Assembly (NCBI GenBank): GCA_024233935.1
Contig: JACKOY010000017.1
Span: 27,096-91,095 of the forward strand
Origin: Spirochaetales bacterium
Lineage (GTDB): Bacteria; Spirochaetota; Leptospiria; Leptospirales; Leptonemataceae
Direction: 5' to 3'
DNA: 64,000 bases
Positions 33,832-41,906 of this stretch are shown piece after piece. How positions within the stretch are numbered: position 1 is the stretch's first letter; the number at the start of each line of letters is the position of its first letter. Both the position numbers and the translations under genes were made by a program. The notes beneath the pieces are model-generated. The model worked only from the letters and a program-made list of their open reading frames with translations. It did no database searches and was not told the DNA's origin.

Positions 33832-34356
33832 TTAGTGGTTCCGATCGCGGTATTCCAGCAACCCGCGGTCGACGAGAAAAGGCTCAACTCGCAGGCTGAG
33901 CAGCTGATGAAGACCGCATGCTGAAGCGATAGACATCTTCCCTGCTCGGTCTTTGATCTCCTGAGAAATGACCGTTGGGATATCGCCTGTTTTTTTTATC
34001 TTGATAGCCATAGCAAGAATGTACGGGTCCGCTTCCTCGGGTTGGTCTGGTTTGTTGGGGTCGAGAATGTGCCGCGTCTGCGGGTGCTCCAGCACTCTCC
34101 GTACTTCCTCAAAAACCGGCTCAAATCGGGTAGCTTGCTTCTTGTATAGCCTTGCCCAGTGATAGGGAAGGAACCCAGGGTCCGTACCGCCCCGCTTCTC
34201 CAGCTCCGCCACAACCTGTGAAGGATACACCAAGGCATCACTCTGCAGCAGTTCAGTCAACCCCTGAAAGATAGCCTTCTCTCCGGCCTTGCCCACGATG
34301 GCACGTATTTCGCCAAGCGCGGATGTATCGAACACCCAGATCGCCTGACCTGCCAT
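33832..34356 (-). CDS. DUF4411 PIN-like protein (toxin of an XRE-ImmA pair)
   Basis: A 174-residue PIN-like protein of the DUF4411 type: AIWVFDTSALGEI (first Asp), PSQVVAELEKRGG (Glu), EEADPYILAMA (ADP motif, Asp) and a late AGKMSIASACGL. These positions match the PIN active site, so it is probably an RNase toxin. Its ATG shares one base with the stop of the XRE-ImmA gene (TGATG). DUF4411 and XRE-ImmA/IrrE proteins occur as a pair in many genomes and are regarded as toxin and antitoxin. Target unknown. Confidence 0.8.
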   Translation of the reverse strand: MAGQAIWVFDTSALGEIRAIVGKAGEKAIFQGLTELLQSDALVYPSQVVAELEKRGGTDPGFLPYHWARLYKKQATRFEPVFEEVRRVLEHPQTRHILDPNKPDQPEEADPYILAMAIKIKKTGDIPTVISQEIKDRAGKMSIASACGLHQLLSLRVEPFLVDRGLLEYRDRNH

Positions 34357-35516
34357 CAGGCGAATTTCCCGCCCGCAGCTTCGACCGCGCGCAGGTCAGT
34401 ATGGGAGATTTTAAGATACCCCATCGCATCATCGCGGGTGATGAGTTCTTCCTTCAATGCTGCTACAAAGCCCGCAGCAACGGCCTGTCCGTATTCATCA
34501 CGGCGGATCTCGAGTCGATTCCTTCCACCGCCGCCCCCGCCACGCTTCTTCTCTTCGATATTGCGGGGGATGCTCTCGTACAGGTCCCAACGCGCCACAC
34601 CCCTGTCGATAAGACGCAGGATCGTTGCTGTTACGCTTACGTTGAGCTTGCGCGCGAGCGTGCGCGCTTGACCGTAATCCTGAATTCGTACTGTGTTTCC
34701 GCCCAGCTCCGATCGGATCGTCGCTTGCACAAGCGACCAGGGCAACAAAACGGCCGCGGCGAACCGATCACACCAACGTTCGTGCTCGTCTTCAGCTTTG
34801 GTTCGGATCTGAGCGCGACCGATATCGTGGCATGCTGAATCCGACCGTGTAAGCAAATGTCCCAATTCATGGAGCATGCTGAAGACACGGACAGTCTCCG
34901 GCCAGGCACTGCTAAACACAACCGCCGGGGCATACTCATCCCAGAGTGAAAAGCCCCTCACACCATCCGCTCCAAGCGGTAGCTGAAACGCAAGAACGCC
35001 GAGACCCTCCAGGGCTGCGCGCCAGGCCTTCACCGCAATACTATCCGACTGGAACGCCACCTGGGTTGCGTGGTCGATGCCCAACTTCTTGCGCATGCTC
35101 TCCGCAGCCGATTCGGGATCCGATGCTGAGCTAAAAACAGGAATCTCTGGTTTCTGAACCCCCAGTTCCCTGCGTGTCCAGGAGAGCGTCCCCTGAAGCC
35201 GGCGCACCTCTCGTATTTTGCTCAACTCGTTCTCGCGGAGGAACTCCCTGGTCCTCGTGATAGGGTGCCGGAACTCAATCTTGCGAGCCTCGGCACGCGG
35301 AGGTTCGGCCAGCAACAGGATAGCGGGAGGCCGGTGGAGCTGTGCGGCAAGGTCCTTGAACTTCGTGAGCCCGGGTTGCTCCGTCTCATCAATCCAGGCC
35401 TGAAGCGTTGCGGGCTCAATCTTCAGTCGAGCACACAGCTCCTCCGTGGAATAGCCTGACTTGTCTATTGCCCATTTCAATACCGCTCCGGTAACGGGGA
35501 CCGTGGTTCCTCTCAT
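34356..35516 (-). CDS. XRE-family regulator fused to ImmA/IrrE-type metallopeptidase (antitoxin)
   Basis: A 386-residue protein: an N-terminal HTH (about 10-60, ELCARLKIEPATLQAWIDE), a linker, and an ImmA/IrrE domain (about 200-300) with the zinc motif HELGHLL and a later DEHERWCDRFAAAVLLP carrying the third ligand. Such proteins cut or bind partner proteins, and here it should control the DUF4411 toxin. ATG 35516 is preferred to the ATG 24 nt upstream. A promoter and a TGTCAG/CTGACA dyad precede it, so it has its own transcription within the restriction island. Confidence 0.85.
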   Translation of the reverse strand: MRGTTVPVTGAVLKWAIDKSGYSTEELCARLKIEPATLQAWIDETEQPGLTKFKDLAAQLHRPPAILLLAEPPRAEARKIEFRHPITRTREFLRENELSKIREVRRLQGTLSWTRRELGVQKPEIPVFSSASDPESAAESMRKKLGIDHATQVAFQSDSIAVKAWRAALEGLGVLAFQLPLGADGVRGFSLWDEYAPAVVFSSAWPETVRVFSMLHELGHLLTRSDSACHDIGRAQIRTKAEDEHERWCDRFAAAVLLPWSLVQATIRSELGGNTVRIQDYGQARTLARKLNVSVTATILRLIDRGVARWDLYESIPRNIEEKKRGGGGGGRNRLEIRRDEYGQAVAAGFVAALKEELITRDDAMGYLKISHTDLRAVEAAGGKFA

Positions 35517-35550
35517 AGCGCCGCCACTGCCGATTTGCATTCTTGAATTC

Positions 35551-35612
35551 TGTCAGCATTCATACCATCATGGACGTCTGACACGATTAACTTCATCAGG
35601 GCTGCCTGCCAA
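35551..35612 (-). promoter_or_regulatory. Promoter and dyad upstream of the XRE-ImmA gene
   Basis: Minus-strand TTGGCA (35607-35612) and TAATCG (35584-35589), spacer 17 bp. A dyad TGTCAG (35551-35556) / CTGACA (35578-35583) lies immediately after the -10, over the expected start, which suits self-repression by the XRE domain. Confidence 0.45.
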
Positions 35613-35627
35613 CGACAGCTTTGCACA

Positions 35628-36761
35628 TTATGGACCATTGTTTTCATTGAAGTCAAGTTCTCCCTTGAAGGCGCGTTGCAGAAGAGAGTTGAAGAGGTCA
35701 TCGGAAGCCATGATTGCCTTGGCATTGCGAGACCGCACCGCCGCGAGCTTCTCGGTAGCCCGATCCCATGCGGCCTGCAATTCGGCGGGGGGAAGAATCA
35801 GCGCGACATCCTTCAGTCGACCATGGGAAATGAGAGGCTGTCCCGCCTGGCTCTTGTACTGGTTTAGGTCCAGCAGTGTTAAGAGGCGATTCAGGAAGCC
35901 GAGGCTGAACTGATCCCGATTCTCGGCGACATAGAGCGCATTGTCTGAGACCCAGCACGGGCCCGTGGCGTGATAACTATTCCCACAGTAGACGCCGACT
36001 CGCCCGAGGATCACTGTGGGCTCGCTCACAAGTGGCGTCGTCGTGTAGCCAATGATTCCGTTTCCGCCGTACACCGGCACGGGACCTTGCTCACTGAGCG
36101 TTCGATTTCGGATGCTTTCGCCAGACTTAAGTCTCAAAGACTCTGCGAACGGCCGCACTTCCCACCCCTTCGGATTCGTCACCGGGTCCCCGAACATATC
36201 CAGAAACACCGACTGGAGCAATTCATCCAGCCTGGCGATGACCTGCTTCCGCTTGCGGCGGATGGAGTCGGCCTTGTCGAGAACCGCGGCGATTCGCTTC
36301 TGGATGTCGAGGGGCGGGAGGGGGATTGGCAGCCCTTTGAGTTTGGTGCTGTTCACACCCGGCTGCGTCGAACCACTTGCCGCGCCGACCACAGCTCCCC
36401 AGTACTGCGGCGTCTGGAAGAAGTAGCTCAAGAAGCCAGGGTCCAAGCGCTGCAGGTCCGGGCGAACCCGTATAAGGTACGAGGCAAAGACGGCATCCTT
36501 GGGGCACTCCCTGATGAGAAACGATTTCCCCGTTGTGGCCCCGGTACGAGCGAAAACGATGTCGCCGGGTGCTAGCCTGTACTTCGCCACGTCTTCCCGC
36601 GAACATCGGCAGTACGGAACGCCACTCCAATCAACATGGCCATTCTGGATGTCCGTTATGCGGAGAAAGCGAGGCCCGACCTCCGCTGCCGAAGCAGACT
36701 CCGTATGTCCGTAGTCAATCTTCTCGGAAAGCTCGCTCAGGCTATGAGTAGGCCAGCTCAA
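35628..36761 (-). CDS. hsdS: Type I restriction-modification specificity subunit
   Basis: A 377-residue DNA-recognition subunit with two target recognition domains (about 5-150 and 205-350) each followed by a helical conserved region: LPPLDIQKRIAAVLDKAD and its second copy near the end, QAAWDRATEKLAAVRSR. The start is TTG 36761, which overlaps the previous stop as TTGA, follows AAGGGGG by 6 nt and gives the family-like start SWPTHSLSELSEKIDYG. The sequence of the bipartite target cannot be read from this. It is separated from hsdM by two inserted genes. Confidence 0.9.
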   Translation of the reverse strand: MSWPTHSLSELSEKIDYGHTESASAAEVGPRFLRITDIQNGHVDWSGVPYCRCSREDVAKYRLAPGDIVFARTGATTGKSFLIRECPKDAVFASYLIRVRPDLQRLDPGFLSYFFQTPQYWGAVVGAASGSTQPGVNSTKLKGLPIPLPPLDIQKRIAAVLDKADSIRRKRKQVIARLDELLQSVFLDMFGDPVTNPKGWEVRPFAESLRLKSGESIRNRTLSEQGPVPVYGGNGIIGYTTTPLVSEPTVILGRVGVYCGNSYHATGPCWVSDNALYVAENRDQFSLGFLNRLLTLLDLNQYKSQAGQPLISHGRLKDVALILPPAELQAAWDRATEKLAAVRSRNAKAIMASDDLFNSLLQRAFKGELDFNENNGP

Positions 36762-37396
36762 GGTGTGCCCCCTTGGTCGGAATCCAAGCTCTCCATGAAA
36801 CACCGCCATTTGCGAATGACAGGCGCAAGTCGCGACAGGATGCGGATAAGTACGAAGGTGCGATAGTTCTGATAGCTATCTCCCGCAAGCTCAAGATCGC
36901 GTGTCAGTCGTGCCTCCTTGTCTTCGTCAGTGTGCAGTGTCTCGCCGAATAGCTGGGTTTCCAGAGTTTGCCGAATCGCCTGCCCGTGAAACAAGCCAAG
37001 TTTGTAGTCCCCCGGCTCCGACTCTGGATGAATTAGAGCCGATTCTTGCAATTCCAGGATAGCTTTCCAGCGGCTCCGCAGGGCCGCGCTATGGTCCTTG
37101 ATTTCCTGCGGGAATCGACCATCCTGAATCCAATCGTCAGCTGCCGCAATCGACGTCGGCTCTTTGCGCTGATACAGGAAGCGCAGCCGCCGGAGGGTGT
37201 TGTGCAGCGATTCGGTTAGGCTAACGAGGCTTTCGTCAGCGTCGAGTGCCAACTGATATTCACCGCTAAATGTCATCCCGAACTTCTTCTTCCGCGGTGG
37301 CGTATAGTTCGCGATGATTCGGTCCTCTTCAAACTCACGGACGCGACGCAGAAACGCATCAAGGCGAAATGCTGTTTCATTGGGGCTGCGACTCAC
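36758..37396 (-). CDS. Hypothetical protein in the restriction island, companion of the DUF262 gene
   Basis: A 212-residue, mostly helical, charged soluble protein; no motif recognised. GTG 37396 overlaps the DUF262 stop as GTGA, and its own stop overlaps the hsdS start as TTGA, so it is coupled on both sides. Features: an N-terminal basic helix, RKKKFGMTFSG, and Trp/Leu-rich helices with no signal or membrane segment. Its start codon lies within the 32-bp repeat shared with the hsdM 3' end, which suggests it originally followed hsdM directly. A defence role is inferred from place only. Confidence 0.7.
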   Translation of the reverse strand: MSRSPNETAFRLDAFLRRVREFEEDRIIANYTPPRKKKFGMTFSGEYQLALDADESLVSLTESLHNTLRRLRFLYQRKEPTSIAAADDWIQDGRFPQEIKDHSAALRSRWKAILELQESALIHPESEPGDYKLGLFHGQAIRQTLETQLFGETLHTDEDKEARLTRDLELAGDSYQNYRTFVLIRILSRLAPVIRKWRCFMESLDSDQGGTP

Positions 37397-37422
37397 TTCA
37401 ACATCCCCGCCAGTTCGTTCAG
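37391..37422. repeat. 32-bp direct repeat, copy A (3' end of the DUF262 gene)
   Basis: Matches copy B at 39597-39628 at 30 of 32 positions. It encodes the last residues LNELAGMLK, the stop, and the GTGAGT that forms the next start. See copy B for the hsdM 3' end. Confidence 0.85.
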
Positions 37423-39591
37423 GCGAGTTGGCCCCACCAGGTCAGAGAAGATGCGCTCCGCCCTTTGTACCACCAACGCTTTGAACCGTTCGCGGTTCTC
37501 CTCTTCAAACCAATCATGCTTATTCGTTGAGATGTTCTTCCAACCCTCCACGGTATCGGTAGCGATATGGGATGCATTCGCCAGATCGTCATCATCACAG
37601 AGTCGGTACCACTGCAACCTTCTCTTCACCGACAAATGCCGACCCTCGAACCGGAGTTTGTCGCCGGGAGCCAGGTCCTGGTCGCTTCGGTTCAGTTCTT
37701 TCGGCCATACGCGCAGATTGCCAATGCTTCCTTGCAGAAGGTATCTCATCGTAACGTCATCCCAAAAGGCCCTGGGGATGTCTCTGATCCCACGCATGTT
37801 CACACTGGCCGATGGGACAATATGATCAAGATCGTAAGGTGTGTCCTCTCGGCGCAGTTGGAAGGCCGCCGGGTCGTAACCCCCGTACCAGCGATTGATC
37901 CAGGACCGCTGAACGTAGAGCAGAGCGTCACCGGAAGACTTGAGCATTTCGCTGAAGACACTATCGCCAACAGGGCGCAGGCCAGTAGCATACTGTTCGG
38001 TTGAGAGCACCTGAAAGCCTATGCGTTCCTCGTCGTTCGTTCTTTTCAAAACTGCATCATAGATCGCTTCAAACATGCCCTCGGTTTTTGCAGGCGCGCT
38101 ACGGGCCACCCGGAAAATGGCGCGAACCAGGCTTTCCCGTGCTCTGTGTCCCCCGCGGCCAAAAAAGAAGTGCATATAGAGCGCAAGCCGTATCAGGTCA
38201 TTCCTCACCAAGTCGGGAGAGATATCTTTCCCGTACACGCAGGCACAAGCCACGTGCCAATAATGCCAGTCGAGTCTGGCCACCAACGGAATCGGGAGGC
38301 CGGGATCATCCCCACCCTTGTCCGGCGCGTACAGAATGGCATTGCGACATTGGATAAGCGACTCGGTGAAAGGTCCTTTTCTGTGGTGCCCGGCGTATAC
38401 GGCGCGCAACTGGGCAATGACCTGGTCTATATCATGCTGGTCGCCGGTGAAGATGCGGTTGTACTGCTTGCTATTGAGCGCAACTACATCGGGGGCGCGA
38501 TCCGCCGGCTCTTCCTCTTCTTCTTGTTCTTCATCGTTGCCTATCAACGATTCCGCTGCCGACCCGCTTGTGGCAGCCATTGCCAGTCGTAGAGAAAGAT
38601 GCACGATTCGCAATGGTGTCATCAGCCGACCGAATTCCCGATTCGCAAAAACCGTCCACACCATGTCGTGGAACTCGGGCCATTTCATCTTGAGGGCGGA
38701 GTAGAATAGTTCATCGGGGCCCATCACGACACCCTGAGAATTGAGGCGATTGAAAGCAGTGTTCAAGTCACCGATATTCGACAGATTGTAAACGATATGG
38801 ATCGGAATGCGCGCCTCACGCAAAACCTGAATCGCACGCGTCAATGAGCTCAGTCGTGCCCGTAGAGCTTCGACATTCTCTACGTAGCGAGAACGAAGGC
38901 TGGGATGCAGATGTTCGATTTGCAAGGGATCAAAGGGGTCGGCTTCCGAAGCATGCGCCAGCCATTCCGCAACAGGCACCGGTAGCTTGGCCGCCAACGG
39001 AAATGACCGGAGCAACATTGATCCGGAGTCTTGCTGGAAGGCGTGCCGATTGGAGAATCCGAGTGGCTCCAGCATCTCAATCTCTTTAGGATGATCGTAG
39101 GGAATAGTTCCTCCCCACGGTCGCAGGGTTGTCGTCACATAGAACGCGAGATCGCTCTCGCCATGGTCCGCTTCCCCTATATCGACCCAAAGCCTTTCAA
39201 TCGCACCCACTCTGGTATCTCGAAATCCCAACGAGACGGCAATGCTCCTTTGCTGACCGTCGAGAATGAAGACCTCTTGGCCGGTGAGCGCTCGTGAAGA
39301 GTGCGCGCTATCCCTCACAGACGATTGCAGGGAGCGAATTCGCAGGTTGCTTTCGGCGAAGTTCTCTGCGGGGCACAACAACAAGGAACCAATCGGGAAT
39401 CCTCGAAACAACGAATCCCACAGCCGCGACAGCCTGTCCTCATCCCAGACTGCATCCCTTTGAAATGCAGGCAGCTTGAGCAGTGCGTCTTCGCCGTCGT
39501 TGATTTCGGCCGCCAACTCCTGTATCCCAATGCTGGCAAGACTCTGCCGGTCCCGAAGTATTCTGGCGAGGTCAAATTCCGAACTTGTCAT
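37393..39591 (-). CDS. DUF262 / HNH (GmrSD-like) protein inserted in the type I operon
   Basis: A 732-residue protein with an N-terminal DUF262 (ParB-like nucleotide-binding) domain: LPAFQRDAVWDEDRL, FRGFPIGSLLL and FILDGQQRSIAV, and a C-terminal HNH/DUF1524-type end with YDLDHIVPSASVN (the DHxxP nuclease motif) and GSIGNLRVWPKELN. A Glu-rich linker (about 370-380) joins them. GmrSD enzymes of this build are type IV restriction enzymes that cut modified phage DNA with NTP. ATG 39591 lies 7 bp after the hsdM stop. The last nine residues and following bases copy the hsdM end. Confidence 0.85.
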   Translation of the reverse strand: MTSSEFDLARILRDRQSLASIGIQELAAEINDGEDALLKLPAFQRDAVWDEDRLSRLWDSLFRGFPIGSLLLCPAENFAESNLRIRSLQSSVRDSAHSSRALTGQEVFILDGQQRSIAVSLGFRDTRVGAIERLWVDIGEADHGESDLAFYVTTTLRPWGGTIPYDHPKEIEMLEPLGFSNRHAFQQDSGSMLLRSFPLAAKLPVPVAEWLAHASEADPFDPLQIEHLHPSLRSRYVENVEALRARLSSLTRAIQVLREARIPIHIVYNLSNIGDLNTAFNRLNSQGVVMGPDELFYSALKMKWPEFHDMVWTVFANREFGRLMTPLRIVHLSLRLAMAATSGSAAESLIGNDEEQEEEEEPADRAPDVVALNSKQYNRIFTGDQHDIDQVIAQLRAVYAGHHRKGPFTESLIQCRNAILYAPDKGGDDPGLPIPLVARLDWHYWHVACACVYGKDISPDLVRNDLIRLALYMHFFFGRGGHRARESLVRAIFRVARSAPAKTEGMFEAIYDAVLKRTNDEERIGFQVLSTEQYATGLRPVGDSVFSEMLKSSGDALLYVQRSWINRWYGGYDPAAFQLRREDTPYDLDHIVPSASVNMRGIRDIPRAFWDDVTMRYLLQGSIGNLRVWPKELNRSDQDLAPGDKLRFEGRHLSVKRRLQWYRLCDDDDLANASHIATDTVEGWKNISTNKHDWFEEENRERFKALVVQRAERIFSDLVGPTRLNELAGMLK

Positions 39592-39596
39592 GCGTA

Positions 39597-39628
39597 ACTC
39601 ACTTCAGCATCCCCGCCAGCTCGTTCAG
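39597..39628. repeat. 32-bp direct repeat, copy B (3' end of hsdM)
   Basis: Partner of 37391-37422 (two mismatches, at the third base of codons). It holds the hsdM end ELNELAGMLK, stop TGA and the following GTGAGT. The DUF262 gene lies exactly between the copies. Confidence 0.85.
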
Positions 39629-41077
39629 CTCCTTCTGAATCTCCGCTTCCATCTTCTGGATGTCGGCGATAATCTTCTTGGGCGGGTCGTACTCGATTTC
39701 GTCATGCACGACCTCTTTGTAGCGATTCACGGACAGGTCGTAGTTGTTCTGTCGAATCTCATCCACCGGGACGAAGAAGCTCTGGTCCGTCCGTTTGCGC
39801 TTCTTCTCCCCGTCCAGATTCTGCCAGCGTTTCAGGACGTCCGGCAGGTTGTTGTTCTCGTGCTTCGAAGTATCCAGCGGAGTGCGCTTGTCATCGAGCG
39901 AGAAGCCGTCCGCCTGCATGTCGTAGAACCAGACCTGGTCCGTCCCGCCCGAGTTGGTCTTCGTGAAGATGAGGAAGGCCGTCGAGACTCCGGCGTAAGG
40001 CTTGAAGACTCCGGAAGGCATCTTCACCACCGCCTGAAGCTGATGCTCGTCGATGAGCTTTTTGCGAATCCCCACATGCGCCCGCGACGACCCGAAGAGC
40101 ACCCCGTCTGGCACAATGCAGGCACACCGTCCGCCGACTTTCAGGAGATTCAGGAATAGTGCCAGGAACAAGAGCTCCGTTTTCTTCGTCTTTACTGTCT
40201 GGAGCAGGTCTTTGGCCACCGTGGAGTAGTCGAGCGAGCCCTTGAAGGGCGGATTGGCCAGCACTACCGAGAACTGATCCCGTACCGTTGAAGCCGCCTC
40301 CGAGAGCGCGTCTTTCGAGATGATGTTCGGGTTCTCAACACCGTGCAACAGCATGTTCATCACACCGATGCGGAGCATGGTCACATCGAACTCGATGGCG
40401 TGGAACATGTCCGAGTTGAAGTGTGCCAGCTTCTTCTTGTCGTTGAACATGCCCTCGTGGTTGTCCCGCAGATACTCGCCAAAGGCGATCAGGAAGCCGA
40501 AGGTCCCGGCCGCCGGGTCGCAGACCGTGTCCTCGGGAGTCGGGGCCAGCATATCGACCATGAGGCGGATGATGTGGCGCGGAGTGCGGAACTGACCATT
40601 CTGCCCGGCCGATGCAATCTTCGAAAGCAGGTACTCGTACAGGTCTCCCTTCGTGTCGCGCCGCTCCATCGGGATCTCCGAGAGCGCGGAGACTGTTCGC
40701 TCCAGTAGATGCGGAGTGGGAATCATGAAGGTGGCGTCTTTCATGAGGCGGGCATAGCCGCTGTCTTCGTTGCCGTGCAGGTTCTTCATGAACGGGAAGA
40801 CCTCGGTGCTCATGACTTTGTACATCTCCGCCGCCTCCATGTCCTTGAAGCGGGACCAGCGGAGATGCTGCTGCTTCTTGTTGAAGACCGGGTCTTCAAT
40901 CTGGGGCTTGCCGAGAGTATTGGCCTTCTTCTCCCGCGCGGTATGGATGTCGTCCAGGCGCTTGATGAACAGGAGATACGTAATCTGTTCGATCACGGTC
41001 AACGGGTTTGAGATTCCCCCGGTCCACATGCCTTCCCAGAGGCGGTCTATCTTACTGCGGAGTTCTCCGGTGATCAT
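39599..41077 (-). CDS. hsdM: Type I restriction-modification DNA methylase subunit
   Basis: A 492-residue N6-adenine methyltransferase. N-terminal helical HsdM domain: LWEGMWTGGISNPLTVIEQITYLLF; SAM motif DPAAGTFGFLIA; catalytic NPPF in VVLANPPFKGSLDYS (motif IV); then ACIVPDGVLFG and GVSTAFLIF. ATG 41077 fits the family start ELRSKIDRLWEGMW. First gene of the island, transcribed towards hsdR. A 10-bp perfect dyad lies 156 bp upstream. It protects host DNA and gives specificity with HsdS. Confidence 0.93.
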   Translation of the reverse strand: MITGELRSKIDRLWEGMWTGGISNPLTVIEQITYLLFIKRLDDIHTAREKKANTLGKPQIEDPVFNKKQQHLRWSRFKDMEAAEMYKVMSTEVFPFMKNLHGNEDSGYARLMKDATFMIPTPHLLERTVSALSEIPMERRDTKGDLYEYLLSKIASAGQNGQFRTPRHIIRLMVDMLAPTPEDTVCDPAAGTFGFLIAFGEYLRDNHEGMFNDKKKLAHFNSDMFHAIEFDVTMLRIGVMNMLLHGVENPNIISKDALSEAASTVRDQFSVVLANPPFKGSLDYSTVAKDLLQTVKTKKTELLFLALFLNLLKVGGRCACIVPDGVLFGSSRAHVGIRKKLIDEHQLQAVVKMPSGVFKPYAGVSTAFLIFTKTNSGGTDQVWFYDMQADGFSLDDKRTPLDTSKHENNNLPDVLKRWQNLDGEKKRKRTDQSFFVPVDEIRQNNYDLSVNRYKEVVHDEIEYDPPKKIIADIQKMEAEIQKELNELAGMLK

Positions 41078-41232
41078 GGTTGGTTGCTGCCCTGGTTCCT
41101 GATTTCCGACGAGCTTGCAGGCTGCCCGGGCTCTGGCAACTCACCTTCGTCAAAAGACTACAATTCCGGTAGCTGCGGCCCGTTTCTTCAACCGGCGAGT
41201 ATCATTCTCTCAGCATGGGAGGCGAGTCTGGG

Positions 41233-41263
41233 TGCGGTATGTGCCACGATTTGTCACATACCG
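41233..41263. promoter_or_regulatory. Perfect 10-bp inverted repeat upstream of hsdM
   Basis: GCGGTATGTG (41233-41242) and CACATACCGC (41254-41263) are perfect complements with 11 bp between, so half-sites are 21 bp apart centre to centre, as for a dimeric repressor. It lies between hsdM (start 41077) and the GNAT stop (41370). The rest of 41078-41369 shows no gene. Confidence 0.5.
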
Positions 41264-41369
41264 CGCCCCATTCCCAGTTCGTCGGGCGCTTCTAGGAATC
41301 CGGCCAGAGCCTTGAGCATCGCTGCATTTATAGAATTCCGGCGCAGGCTCCCGCAAACTCCAATCAGTT

Positions 41370-41822
41370 TCACGGTTCAGGCCTTCGTGAATCGCTGGCA
41401 TTCTTAGAGATGCCGCGCCGAAGAAGCGCAACTCGATCAATAGTCTGCATGTCCTGAAATCCGAAGGGCCGGTACAGGTCAGCCGCGTCCTTCGTAATCA
41501 AGATGCCGGTCAACGACCGAAGCTCCGGATGCGTGGCCACGTATTCGATCAAGCGCCGGCCGAGGCCCTGTCGCCGACGCGCCGGAATTACAAAAACGTC
41601 GGCCAGGTAGTAGACCGTCGCGAAATCCGAAACGACCCGCGCATAGCCAAGCATCGCACCGCGCCTTTCGTAGATTCCGAAGTTCAGCGAAGCCGCAATC
41701 GACTGTTCGACAACGTGTCGCTCCCGTCCCAGGGCCCAATATGCATTCTTGCTGAGATACTCGTGAACCAGGGCCACGTCCAGGCGGGCGCGATCGGTGG
41801 AGATTGTAACGTCGCTATCCAT
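41370..41822 (-). CDS. GNAT N-acetyltransferase
   Basis: A 150-residue acetyltransferase of the GNAT fold. Recognisable parts: start DVTISTDRARLDVALVHEYL, GYARVVSDFATVYYLADVFV (strands 4-5), then the acetyl-CoA loop RRRQGLGRRLI and the late DAADLYRPFGFQDM. It resembles the YjgM/YhbS-like group of unknown specificity. ATG 41822 is chosen as it gives this start; an in-frame start 36 nt upstream is less likely. It precedes the restriction island, 292 bp before hsdM, and follows the lipoprotein gene on the same strand. Substrate unknown. Confidence 0.83.
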   Translation of the reverse strand: MDSDVTISTDRARLDVALVHEYLSKNAYWALGRERHVVEQSIAASLNFGIYERRGAMLGYARVVSDFATVYYLADVFVIPARRRQGLGRRLIEYVATHPELRSLTGILITKDAADLYRPFGFQDMQTIDRVALLRRGISKNASDSRRPEP

Positions 41823-41906
41823 CGGGGTCCTCACCGATTTTAAGTGAAGAAGAGTCACCCGCGGACTGCAAGTTGGAAAAACGAGAATACGCGGCGTGCT
41901 GTTCGC

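Noticed and set aside
41241..41259. CRP-like TGTG...CACA site upstream of hsdM
   Set aside because: The spacing does not fit TGTGA-N6-TCACA; the full 10-bp dyad explains the pattern better.
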